The notes under the pieces are model-generated. The model made no database searches and was not told the DNA's origin. It worked only from the letters and a program-made list of their open reading frames with translations. A stretch of DNA of 64,000 nt. Origin: Flavobacterium frigidimaris (lineage in GTDB: Bacteria > Bacteroidota > Bacteroidia > Flavobacteriales > Flavobacteriaceae). Below are positions 51,912 through 60,366 of the stretch, one piece after another. How positions within the stretch are numbered: the stretch's first letter is position 1; the number at the start of each line of letters is the position of its first letter. The position numbers and the translations under genes are program-made. Location: positions 1-64,000 of the forward strand of contig FQWG01000001.1 of the NCBI GenBank assembly GCA_900129595.1, in the 5' to 3' direction.

Positions 51912-53297
51912 ATGAAGACATTATTTAATACATATAAATCCCTGCTGTTGTTCTTTGCAAGCTGTCTTGCATTTTCCTGTGATTCTTTTGTTGAGGTAGA
52001 ACAGCCTCAATCACAATTACCAAGTAGTGCTGTATTTGAAGATTACAGTACGGCAACCGCCGCACTTACAGATATCTATTCTAACATTAGGGACAAGGGT
52101 ATTCTGACAGGTTCTGCTTTCGGAATTTCAAATACTGCAGGCTGTTATGCCGACGAGATTACCAGTACCCAAAACCCCAGCAACAGCAGTCTGCCTTTTT
52201 ATAACAACAGTCTTCTGCCTTCTAATACAACAATTGCTTCGCAATGGAACGGTACATACAACCAGATATATTCTGCAAATGCTGTCCTAGAAGGTTGTGA
52301 GAAAAGCAAAGTTCTAACAGATATTCAGAAAAAACAGCTCAAAGGAGAATCATATTTCGTTCGTGCTCTGCTTCATTTTTATCTGGTCAATCTATTCGGA
52401 GATATCCCCTACATCATTACTACAGATTACAAAACAAACAGTACGATGTCTAGAACGCCTGTAGAGCATGTATATCAAAAAATTACCTCCGATCTGGAAA
52501 ATGCGGTAAGTCTTCTGCCTGTAAATCAGATCGTCCCACAGAAGGTCCGTCCTAATAAAACTGCTGCAGAAGCACTTCTTGCACGAATTTATCTTTTCCG
52601 AAACATGTATCCCGAAGCTTCTAATATGGCTTCAGCAGTTTTAAACCAGTCAGGAACATACAATCTTGAAAGTATAGAAAATGTATTTTTAATATCCTCA
52701 AAGGAAACTATCTGGCAGCTGCAATCAGGGGCAGCTGGACTAAATACACTGCAGGCTTCTTTTTTTACTTTTTCTAGTGCTCCGCCTCCGCTTGTTTCTT
52801 TGAATAATGACCTAGTGAATAAATTTCCAACTGGAGATCTTAGAAAAACAAAATGGGTTAAAGCTGTCTCAAGTTCTGCTGGTACATGGTATCATGCATA
52901 TAAATACAAAGAAAACAATGCCACTTCCACTTCAAAAGAATATGCTGTTCTACTGCGCCTGGCTGAACAATATCTCATCCGATCTGAGGCAAGAGCTTTT
53001 CAAGGAGATTTAATAGGTGCGAAAGAGGACTTAAATCTGATCCGCAGACGCGCCGGCCTATCTGATACTCCCGCTCTATCTAAAGACGAAATTATAAATG
53101 CAGTACTTGAAGAAAGACGCTGGGAGCTATTTACGGAATACGGACATCGTTTTATGGATTTAAAACGCCTCGGAAAACTTGATAGTACCTTAAATAGCTT
53201 AAAACAAGGCTGGAATACTGATGACAGATTATTTCCAATACCACAGACAGAATTTAGCACGAATCCTAATTTGGGAAATCAAAATCCGGGATACTAA
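51912..53297 (+). CDS. SusD/RagB family substrate-binding lipoprotein
   Basis: A 461-residue protein. The lipoprotein leader ends LAFSC, and the mature protein begins DSFVEVEQPQSQL as in SusD/RagB. TPR-like helices follow (VRALLHFYLVNLFGDIPYI), and the C-terminus has the family block EERRWELFTEYGHRFMDLKRLG. It caps the SusC barrel on the cell surface and binds the cargo. With the downstream peptidase, peptides rather than glycans are the likelier cargo, as for RagAB. Confidence 0.93.
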   Translation: MKTLFNTYKSLLLFFASCLAFSCDSFVEVEQPQSQLPSSAVFEDYSTATAALTDIYSNIRDKGILTGSAFGISNTAGCYADEITSTQNPSNSSLPFYNNSLLPSNTTIASQWNGTYNQIYSANAVLEGCEKSKVLTDIQKKQLKGESYFVRALLHFYLVNLFGDIPYIITTDYKTNSTMSRTPVEHVYQKITSDLENAVSLLPVNQIVPQKVRPNKTAAEALLARIYLFRNMYPEASNMASAVLNQSGTYNLESIENVFLISSKETIWQLQSGAAGLNTLQASFFTFSSAPPPLVSLNNDLVNKFPTGDLRKTKWVKAVSSSAGTWYHAYKYKENNATSTSKEYAVLLRLAEQYLIRSEARAFQGDLIGAKEDLNLIRRRAGLSDTPALSKDEIINAVLEERRWELFTEYGHRFMDLKRLGKLDSTLNSLKQGWNTDDRLFPIPQTEFSTNPNLGNQNPGY

Positions 53298-53332
53298 TAA
53301 TAAATCGATCAAACTAAATAAAATAAAATAAA

Positions 53333-55963
53333 ATGCCAATTTCCAACCATTTTATATCCCGAGGCAGATTTTTGCTTTCATTTTTTATTTTGCCATTAGT
53401 AGGCTGTCCCCTATGGGGACAGCAATGGCAGAAAAAACAATTAAAATCCGAAGATTATCATCTGTGGAGCACAATGGATTTGCAAAAATCCTCCGAGGAC
53501 GGTAATTGGATTAGTTATTCATTAAATTATGAACAGGATATAGACACATTATTCATACGCAGTGTTTTGAATAGCAAAACATACAGTTTTACTAAAGGAT
53601 ATAAAACCACCTTTTTGAACAACAAATATTTTGTCTGTGCGAGTGAAGGAAGTCTTAAACTGCTTAATCTTCGAAATGGAAATATCAACATTACAAAGGA
53701 TGCAGTTGAGTATGTAGTCAGCCGTACCTGCAATAGATTAATAATTCTGCAGAAATCTGCTGAAGGAAAAAATATATTATTAATCAAATCTTTTTCAGGG
53801 CAAGTAATTAGTCAAATTGAAAACATAACCCAATTTGCACTAAGTCCAAAAGGACAGTATCTTCTTTATTGTGTTTCGTTTCAAAAACACAGTTATCTGA
53901 AGCTTTTAAATTTAAAGAAGCTTACTCTGGATCATGTAATTTTAGAAATAGATCAAAGCATTTCTTTTCAATCATCATGGCAGAAAGACGATAATGCATT
54001 TACTTTTATAACTGTACCTGACGATAGATCACCTCATGTACTTTATTATTATAATCTGCACAACCGCGCTCTTAAAAAATTTAATCCTTCAGCTTTTTCA
54101 TCGTTTCCTGAACACACTAGCCTAACAGCAGATAATTTCCGAAAAATTCTAATTTCAAGGGACTCAAAGAGAATATTCTTTGCAATAAAAAAGGATAAAG
54201 TAGTAATCGAAAATCATAAGAAAAAAAATGTTGAAATTTGGAATGCAAACGATAAATGGATTAATCCGCAGCAGAATAAAGAAGGCAGTTTTGCGTACAT
54301 GACACAGCTTGCTGTCTGGCTGCCTCTGGAGAATCGTTTTAGCCAGCTCACGTCCAAGGAACTGCCCCAAATAATGATTAGCGGAAAACAGGATTATGCA
54401 TTGCTCTCAAATCCAGAACAATATGAACCACAGTTTGACTACAATGGTCCCAGAGATTATTTTATTATGGATCTGAATAACTTTGAAAAGAAACTTTTTC
54501 TTAAAAAACAGGAGGGTGAAAATGCAGTTGTAATTCCTTCACCAGCTGGAAAATACATCAGTTACTTCAAGAATGACAACTGGTGGATATATGACATATC
54601 AAAACAGACTCACCTTAATTTAACTCAAAAAACTGGTGTCAAATTTAAAGCAAAAGAGATTATTCTTGCGCCCGAATCTCCATGTGGAATTGCCGGATGG
54701 ACAGCCGACGATAAAGAAATAATTATTTACGACCAATATGATTTATGGTTCTTTGATTCCTCTGGAAAAAACTATAAGAGACTAACACATGGCAGGGAGT
54801 CAAGTACGGTTTTCCGTGTCGCATCTTCATCTTCGAAGTATTTAATAAACAACCTTTATGACGGGTTAAATTCATCAGTTATATCAATTTCAAAAGATAT
54901 TTATCTTACTGCGGCAGGTCAGGATGGTAAAACAGGATTTTACAGTTGGACTACTCAAAAAAGTGAAGAGAAATTATTTTATAATGATAGTTATACAGAT
55001 CAGTTTAGGACAAATGATGATGGAAAAATTTTCTTTTTCAGTGAAGAGAAATTTAATCTTCCTCCCCGTGTGATAACTTTCCGAAATAAAAAAGCACAGA
55101 TTGTTTTTCAAAGCAATCCGCATTTTGAAAAATATCATTGGGGCAGGTCTGAACTTATAGAGTTTTATAATTCTAAAAAAGAGCGTCTTCAAAGTGTGTT
55201 ATTATTTCCGGCGAATTATGATGCCACCCGAAAATACCCCATGATTGTTTACATTTATGAAAAGCAGTCGCATCTTGTGCACAGGTATAAAAATCCTTCC
55301 GAATTTAATTTAAATGGTTTTAATCCTTCTGTTTTGACATCAAAGGGCTATTTTGTACTTCTGCCTGATATTAAACTCGAAAAAATGCGGCCTGGAATTT
55401 CGGCACTAGACTGTGTTACTGCGGCTGTTAAAAAAGTAGAATCAATGAATATTGTTAAACAGGACAAAATTGGACTTGCAGGCCATTCTTTCGGGGGCTA
55501 TGAAGCTTCCTTCATAGTCACCCAGACACCAATGTTTGCAGCTGTTGTAGCAAGCGGAGCCATAACTGATTTAAACAGTTTTTATTATACTGTGGGACAA
55601 CAATCAGGAAAACCAAATATGTGGCGGTTCAAAACCTACCAGTGGAATATGGATAAAGCACCTTACGAAATTCCTACACAATATGATCAAAATTCACCCA
55701 TCAGATTTGCCGACAAAGTGCAGACACCTGTACTTTTATGGACTGGGAAAGATGACCAGATAGTAGATCCAAAACAAAGCATTGAATTTTATCTGGCCCT
55801 GAGAAGGGCATCAAAAAAAAGTATTATGCTTTTGTATCCGAAAGAAAACCATCTGCTGTCCATTCCTGAAAACCAGAAAGATATTACCCTTAAAATGATG
55901 CAGTGGTTTGACTACTTTTTAAAAGATGATATTTCAACGAACTGGATTAAAGAAGGCATATAA
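53333..55963 (+). CDS. S9 family peptidase (prolyl oligopeptidase-like)
   Basis: The product has 876 residues. A signal-like N-terminus (FLLSFFILPLVGCPLWG) leads to a beta-propeller of about 500 residues and a C-terminal alpha/beta hydrolase. The catalytic triad is visible as Ser in GHSFGGYEAS (about residue 719), Asp in KDDQIVDP (about 807) and His in KENHLL (about 840). S9 enzymes cleave short peptides, often after Pro. It follows susD by 35 bases and is exported, so it probably trims peptides taken up by the SusCD pair. A terminator lies just after it. Confidence 0.92.
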   Translation: MPISNHFISRGRFLLSFFILPLVGCPLWGQQWQKKQLKSEDYHLWSTMDLQKSSEDGNWISYSLNYEQDIDTLFIRSVLNSKTYSFTKGYKTTFLNNKYFVCASEGSLKLLNLRNGNINITKDAVEYVVSRTCNRLIILQKSAEGKNILLIKSFSGQVISQIENITQFALSPKGQYLLYCVSFQKHSYLKLLNLKKLTLDHVILEIDQSISFQSSWQKDDNAFTFITVPDDRSPHVLYYYNLHNRALKKFNPSAFSSFPEHTSLTADNFRKILISRDSKRIFFAIKKDKVVIENHKKKNVEIWNANDKWINPQQNKEGSFAYMTQLAVWLPLENRFSQLTSKELPQIMISGKQDYALLSNPEQYEPQFDYNGPRDYFIMDLNNFEKKLFLKKQEGENAVVIPSPAGKYISYFKNDNWWIYDISKQTHLNLTQKTGVKFKAKEIILAPESPCGIAGWTADDKEIIIYDQYDLWFFDSSGKNYKRLTHGRESSTVFRVASSSSKYLINNLYDGLNSSVISISKDIYLTAAGQDGKTGFYSWTTQKSEEKLFYNDSYTDQFRTNDDGKIFFFSEEKFNLPPRVITFRNKKAQIVFQSNPHFEKYHWGRSELIEFYNSKKERLQSVLLFPANYDATRKYPMIVYIYEKQSHLVHRYKNPSEFNLNGFNPSVLTSKGYFVLLPDIKLEKMRPGISALDCVTAAVKKVESMNIVKQDKIGLAGHSFGGYEASFIVTQTPMFAAVVASGAITDLNSFYYTVGQQSGKPNMWRFKTYQWNMDKAPYEIPTQYDQNSPIRFADKVQTPVLLWTGKDDQIVDPKQSIEFYLALRRASKKSIMLLYPKENHLLSIPENQKDITLKMMQWFDYFLKDDISTNWIKEGI

Positions 55964-55968
55964 AAAAA

Positions 55969-55994
55969 GCAGTGCAGTATCTGTACTGCACTGC
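55969..55994. terminator. Terminator between the S9 peptidase and DUF6520 genes
   Basis: A perfect 11-bp hairpin, GCAGTGCAGTA (55969-55979) and TACTGCACTGC (55984-55994), with a 4-base loop. On the - strand it is followed by seven T, so it mainly ends the DUF6520 transcript, but it lies in the path of both. Confidence 0.85.
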
Positions 55995-56021
55995 TCTTTC
56001 TCCTAATTTGAGAGCCCTTAT

Positions 56022-56294
56022 TTAAGGACGATACAGCGGTTGAATACAATTATTATCGCTGTCTTTGTCGTAGGCAATAGCTCCACTTGTACCGTTTACA
56101 CGGCAAAGAAAAGCGCTCAAATTGTCACTACATTGAACTTGAACATCTGTACACTCGTTATTGTTATCAGCTGGATAACCAATTTTAGGTGCTGCAGAAG
56201 ATACTTCCTGCATAGATGTTGTGAAGAATGCACCTGCTACTGCTAAAACAACTGCCCCGGCGCGGGCAGTTTTGTTTAAAAATACTGCTTTCAT
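56022..56294 (-). CDS. Small secreted four-cysteine peptide (DUF6520-like)
   Basis: A 90-residue protein. The signal peptide (AGAVVLAVAGAFFTTS) leaves a mature part of about 60 residues with four Cys spaced C-x6-C-x8-C-x14-C (NNECTDVQVQC, AFLCRVN, NNCIQP). The look is that of DUF6520, a family of short Bacteroidota precursors of unknown role. It lies 101 bases downstream of a MauE-like redox membrane protein and converges on a SusCD/S9 operon. Disulfide formation by the MauE-like partner is a reasonable inference. Confidence 0.75.
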   Translation of the reverse strand: MKAVFLNKTARAGAVVLAVAGAFFTTSMQEVSSAAPKIGYPADNNNECTDVQVQCSDNLSAFLCRVNGTSGAIAYDKDSDNNCIQPLYRP

Positions 56295-56395
56295 AATGTA
56301 ATAATTAATTTGTTTGTATGATCTACTCTTTTCTACAGGTTTTCGATCTCACTCCTGTTACCTGCGCTGGTATATTTTTAATATATTCTTTCAAC

Positions 56396-57880
56396 TTAAA
56401 GTTCCTTTATAAGGATTGGCTGCAATTCGTAAACCACCAGATCTGTTCCTATTATTGCATATAAATAGTTAGCCGATACATGAAGATAAATCAACTTATC
56501 AGACTTTGTTTTATAAACGGGAAAACTCATCAGATAGGTTTTCTTTTCTAAATCGTAAACATCTATTATAAATGATTTCTTCCAGAGTTCATCATTCTCA
56601 TATTTTCCTTTAACCTGCGAGTTTACAAAAAGAAGATTTCCATTTATAGCTGCATGGGCATTCACAGCCTGTGCAGGTGATGAAATTTCCCTTACAGAAC
56701 CATTCTTGGTGTAGGCCACTTTTAAATTTACTTTCGAAATTGTATCTATTGTATGATTTCTTGATTCGAGATTTCCATCTGGGTTAATAATAAAAAATTC
56801 ATTTCTGTAATAATAAAGATATATTCCCTTGTTCATTTTTCTGCTGTAAAGCAACACACCGTCAGTATCAAAAATCCCATCAATCTGTTTCTGCAATAAT
56901 TCTCTGTAATATTTTATCTTACTATCAGATTGTGTGTAGATTCCCAGAATATTATCTAATGTTTTAGGATCATTTGACCGTAAAAATATTCCGCCTGAAT
57001 TCATTGGTGCGTACGTAGTGAAATATGACATTTTTTTATATTCCTTAGTAATTTCCCAGTCAATAGTTTTTCCTTTATAAAGCTTTGCAATTGACCCGTC
57101 TGACAGATAAAATAAAGAATCACACACTAAAATTTTTACGGTATTAAAAAGCACATTTTTTTTAGGATTGAAAACTATTTTTATTTTCTTCGAAGATTTC
57201 AGTTCTGCATCAAATTCACTTAGATATAGCGGAGTGCTGTAATTTCCCAAATACAATTTATTACCAGAATTGCCCGCAAAATAATAGGAATTGTATTTTA
57301 GGTCATACGAATTTTTAAATACCGCCGGGTGGTTAGGAAACCTTCTTGTAAATGGATTTTCGTAATGCATTATTCTCTCAGACTGAAGATATAAAATCAC
57401 CACAATAGCAGTACTGGAAAGTACAGGAATAATAATTTTGAGGACATTCTTTTTATATGTATTTTGCTCTAAAACAAGTATTGCAATTAAGGCAAGCAGG
57501 ATAAAAATTATATTAAAAACCAAATGAGTATTCCAGCTCATTTTTTCTAATACACCTCCGCATGAACAGGGAATGAACGAACTATAATGTAGAATAATAA
57601 AAATGTAGACGCTGAACATAACCATAAGGTTCAATGCCATATATAATCCTGTTTTTTTTAAACGTGGCAGCAGCAGCAAAGCTGCAATTAAAAGTTCTGT
57701 TGCAGGAACAAATCTGGCTATCCAAAATGCAAATGCGCTGAGCAATGGCGATTTGCCTACCTGCACTTCAAAGCTTTCCAATTCAATAATTTTACTGACT
57801 GCTGCATAAACGAAAAGTATGACATGTGCGATACAGACAAATTCAATAAAAAAATTTTTAATACTACATTCCGATTTCAT
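56396..57880 (-). CDS. MauE/DoxX-like redox membrane protein with a C-terminal domain
   Basis: A 494-residue protein. Residues 1-150 hold four membrane helices of the MauE kind (FVCIAHVILFVYAAVSKIIE) and a periplasmic loop IPCSCGGVLEKMSWNTHLVF with a CxC pair expected to handle disulfides. Residues 150-494 are exported and beta-rich (YFAGNSGNKLYLGNYSTPLY), possibly a propeller. MauE-like proteins help mature disulfide-bearing proteins, which suits the four-Cys peptide encoded next. The fusion of the membrane part to a long beta domain is notable. Confidence 0.78.
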   Translation of the reverse strand: MKSECSIKNFFIEFVCIAHVILFVYAAVSKIIELESFEVQVGKSPLLSAFAFWIARFVPATELLIAALLLLPRLKKTGLYMALNLMVMFSVYIFIILHYSSFIPCSCGGVLEKMSWNTHLVFNIIFILLALIAILVLEQNTYKKNVLKIIIPVLSSTAIVVILYLQSERIMHYENPFTRRFPNHPAVFKNSYDLKYNSYYFAGNSGNKLYLGNYSTPLYLSEFDAELKSSKKIKIVFNPKKNVLFNTVKILVCDSLFYLSDGSIAKLYKGKTIDWEITKEYKKMSYFTTYAPMNSGGIFLRSNDPKTLDNILGIYTQSDSKIKYYRELLQKQIDGIFDTDGVLLYSRKMNKGIYLYYYRNEFFIINPDGNLESRNHTIDTISKVNLKVAYTKNGSVREISSPAQAVNAHAAINGNLLFVNSQVKGKYENDELWKKSFIIDVYDLEKKTYLMSFPVYKTKSDKLIYLHVSANYLYAIIGTDLVVYELQPILIKEL

Positions 57881-57934
57881 GCTACTTTATTTTATATAGT
57901 TCAAAAAAATCAAACTCTTACGATTAACATACAG

Positions 57935-57942
57935 CAAATTTA
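57935..57942 (-). promoter_or_regulatory. -7 box of the MauE-like gene
   Basis: TAAATTTG on the - strand matches TAnnTTTG and lies 54 bases ahead of the ATG at 57880. No exact TTG -33 box is visible. Confidence 0.45.
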
Positions 57943-58017
57943 GGACGCGATTTTTAAACAGCAGTTATTAGAATCAAGCCAAAGTTTTATAAAATCAGGC
58001 AATTTTTCATACAAAAA

Positions 58018-58056
58018 AGCAGCTTAACAGATATATCGGATATTTGTTAAGCTGCT
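58018..58056 (-). terminator. Terminator behind the small gene 58078-58368
   Basis: A perfect 12-bp hairpin, AGCAGCTTAACA (58018-58029) and TGTTAAGCTGCT (58045-58056), followed on the - strand by TTTTTTGT. It also insulates the MauE-like gene promoter. Confidence 0.85.
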
Positions 58057-58077
58057 CTCTTTCTAACACATTGTTTC

Positions 58078-58368
58078 TTATTGCTTAGAGGTATCTCCTA
58101 GAAGGTTAAGCTTTTCATTCAGCTCCACCAGACCTGCTTTTTGCAGACATTCCTCTGAGAGGTTTTCAAGCTCTGAAAGGCTCTCTTTAGAAGTGCCTGA
58201 CAAAAGACTTATGCCGTCCTTTTCTGCAGCAATTCCTTCTTTAATAACATGGGAAAGCAATAGAACATTCTTTCGCGAAATCTTTAAATCTATCTTTACC
58301 GTTTCTCCCATTCCCGGACTACTCAATACCGTATCGAATATCCTTACTACATCATTTTTTGTAAACAT
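58078..58368 (-). CDS. Small helical protein near oriT, unknown
   Basis: A 96-residue protein without membrane segments. It begins MFTKNDVVRIFDTVLSSPG and has a Leu-rich helical second half (ESLSELENLSEECLQKAGL). ATG 58368 is preferred over 58398, because the family-like start and the AT-rich leader are better placed. It is divergent from the mobilisation genes across the oriT region. No family was recognised. Confidence 0.5.
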   Translation of the reverse strand: MFTKNDVVRIFDTVLSSPGMGETVKIDLKISRKNVLLLSHVIKEGIAAEKDGISLLSGTSKESLSELENLSEECLQKAGLVELNEKLNLLGDTSKQ

Positions 58369-58398
58369 AATTTCAGCGTTTTTGATTAATACTAACAC

Positions 58399-58704
58399 TT
58401 TGTAAAAATAAAAAGTCCCTTTGAAATTATTCGCTTCAAAATCTGGTGATGATTGTCTGCTGGCTCTACCTTTATTAACTTCGTCTAAGCAATTGAAAAA
58501 AAAATTGTCTTTATCTGTTTTAAAGGTTAGTTAAATAAAACTGTTTACATAATTATTTTAAGTATCATAAAGACTGCCGTTTTTGTGCAGTCGGCCAGAT
58601 GTCCGGTTGTATCACAACCGATATCTGGCTGCCTATTCGCTCGGAACTCGCTGGCAGAGACTTTTTAAGGATGAAAACTGTGTTAGAAATGAAAAGGATA
58701 AAAA
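58399..58704. other. Non-coding interval holding the oriT region
   Basis: A gap of about 300 bases between divergent genes; no gene is seen. The right part (58571-58660) is GC-richer than its surroundings and contains the oriT-like inverted repeat. Confidence 0.6.
58594..58629 (+). other. Candidate oriT inverted repeat
   Basis: GCCAGAT (58594-58600), CGGTTGT (58604-58610), ACAACCG (58614-58620) and ATCTGGC (58623-58629) form a double stem with a 3-base loop. It lies 76 bases before the relaxosome gene, the usual place for oriT and its nick site. CTGCC (58574) and GGCAG (58652) flank it as an outer pair. The nick would be expected on the 3' side, around 58630-58660. The exact nick site is not readable. 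Confidence 0.7.
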
Positions 58705-59094
58705 ATGAAAGAGAAAAACACCAACCGGACCAAATGGATTCATCTGCGTCTGACACCTGACGAAATGAAACTTTTAAAAGACAGATTTAATAAATCACTC
58801 TGTCCAAAACTTAGTGATTATGCCCGTAAAAATCTGCTTGGAAAACCTGTTATTTTAAAGTACCGCAATCAGTCCGTAGATGATTTGGCATTGGAAATCT
58901 CAAAGCTTAGAACAGAAATTAATGCTGTTGGAAACAATTATAATCAGGCAGTAAAAAAACTGCATTCGCTTCAGCAGATTTCTGAATTTCAAAACTGGAT
59001 TTTGTCATCGCAGGAAGATAAAAACAAGTTGTTTGAATCAATCGAGACAATAAAAATATCCATGCACAAATTCATTGAAAAATGGTTGCCGTAA
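58705..59094 (+). CDS. Mobilisation accessory protein (MobC-like, relaxosome)
   Basis: A 129-residue protein. The N-terminal half is ribbon-helix-helix-like (KWIHLRLTPDEMKLLKDRF), and INAVGNNYNQAVKKLHSL is the conserved IN-x-x-GNN-x-NQ block of relaxosome proteins (PF05713-like). It binds oriT and helps the relaxase. Its stop overlaps the start of the relaxase gene by 13 bases. Confidence 0.88.
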   Translation: MKEKNTNRTKWIHLRLTPDEMKLLKDRFNKSLCPKLSDYARKNLLGKPVILKYRNQSVDDLALEISKLRTEINAVGNNYNQAVKKLHSLQQISEFQNWILSSQEDKNKLFESIETIKISMHKFIEKWLP

Positions 59095-60347
59095 TTAAAA
59101 CAGGACAGTCAGTTCGTCGTGTTTTTCATTACAATGAGAACAAAGTTTCCGAGGGCACAGCAAGATGTATTGGTGCTGAAAATTACCCGGCGGACCATGA
59201 TAAGATGACCTCGTCATTTAAAGTAAATTATTTGGTTCGTACACTTGAATTAAACGAAAATGTGAAGCGGGGAAGTGTGCATATTTCGCTCAATTTTCAT
59301 CCATCGGAAAAAGATCTGAACGCTGAAAAATTAATGGATATTGCCCAGAACTATATGTCTGAAATCGGCTTCGAAGAGCAGCCTTATTTAGTCTATCAGC
59401 ATTTCGATGCTGCGCACCCGCACATTCATATAGTTTCTGTAAAAGTAAAATCAGACGGCAAAAGAATTGATATGCAGAATATCGGAAGAAACCAGTCAGA
59501 AACTGCACGTATTAAAATCGAAAAAGACTTTAATCTCATAAAAGCACAGGGCAGGGAAAAAGAAATATATAATGAGCTCAAGCCTATTGATACAGTGGGT
59601 GTACAATATGGTAAAATACAATCAAAAAAAGCTGTTTCAAGAGTACTTGATTTTGTTCTGGACAATTATCAGTTTAAAAGTCTTGCCCAGCTAAACGCAG
59701 TGCTTAATCTTTATAATGTTTCTGCTAGTCGAGGCTCTGAAAAATCAAGGACATTTAAGGCCGGCGGTCTTATTTACAGGATAATCGACAGCAATGGAAA
59801 ATATAGCGGGGTACCGATAAAAGCAAGTGATTTTAACAATAAGCCGACACTTAAATTTCTGGAGAAAAAGTTTGAAGAAAATAAACTAAAAAATAACAGA
59901 CCTGGTATTCGTATTAAAAATGTCATCAGGAATATTTTCCAAGATGATAGGCCTACTCTATCCCAGCTTGAATCTGAATTGGATAAGATAGGCATCAGTA
60001 TGGTAAAACGCCTTTCAGCCGAAGGATCCTTATACGGACTTACCTATGTTGACCATATTACAAAACATGTTTGTAACGGAAGTGAGCTTGGAAAAGAATT
60101 CTCTGCCGCAGCAATCTCTAAGAACTGCAGTACATCAGAAAATGAAATTAAAAACAGACCACATTCACCCGAAGTAAAAACACTTTTGGAAATACAGGAA
60201 ATACTTCACTTGAAGAAAATTTCTGTAAATGGTCTGCAGGACCTCATACAAGTACTCACTGAAAAAGAATTTTACTCTGGACATATACCGAAAGAATTCA
60301 AAAGAAAAAAGAAAAACAGAAAAAGAAAAGGTCTTTCCAATAATTAA
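59082..60347 (+). CDS. Relaxase/mobilisation nuclease
   Basis: A 421-residue protein. The metal-binding triad is in HFDAAHPHIHIV near residues 107-118. The N-terminal region (VRRVFHYNENKVSEGTARC) holds a candidate catalytic Tyr. The C-terminal part is basic (KRKKKNRKRKGLS) and probably binds DNA. It should nick one strand at oriT and stay covalently attached during transfer. It starts inside the accessory gene, so the two are co-translated. The family looks like the MOBP-type relaxases of Bacteroidota ICEs. Confidence 0.93.
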   Translation: MVAVIKTGQSVRRVFHYNENKVSEGTARCIGAENYPADHDKMTSSFKVNYLVRTLELNENVKRGSVHISLNFHPSEKDLNAEKLMDIAQNYMSEIGFEEQPYLVYQHFDAAHPHIHIVSVKVKSDGKRIDMQNIGRNQSETARIKIEKDFNLIKAQGREKEIYNELKPIDTVGVQYGKIQSKKAVSRVLDFVLDNYQFKSLAQLNAVLNLYNVSASRGSEKSRTFKAGGLIYRIIDSNGKYSGVPIKASDFNNKPTLKFLEKKFEENKLKNNRPGIRIKNVIRNIFQDDRPTLSQLESELDKIGISMVKRLSAEGSLYGLTYVDHITKHVCNGSELGKEFSAAAISKNCSTSENEIKNRPHSPEVKTLLEIQEILHLKKISVNGLQDLIQVLTEKEFYSGHIPKEFKRKKKNRKRKGLSNN

Positions 60348-60366
60348 TCATTTAAAATTTACAGTT

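Noticed and set aside
60229..60366. Long N-terminal extension of the coupling protein
   Set aside because: It overlaps the relaxase gene in another frame by more than 100 bases. The product has the expected start at ATG 60367.
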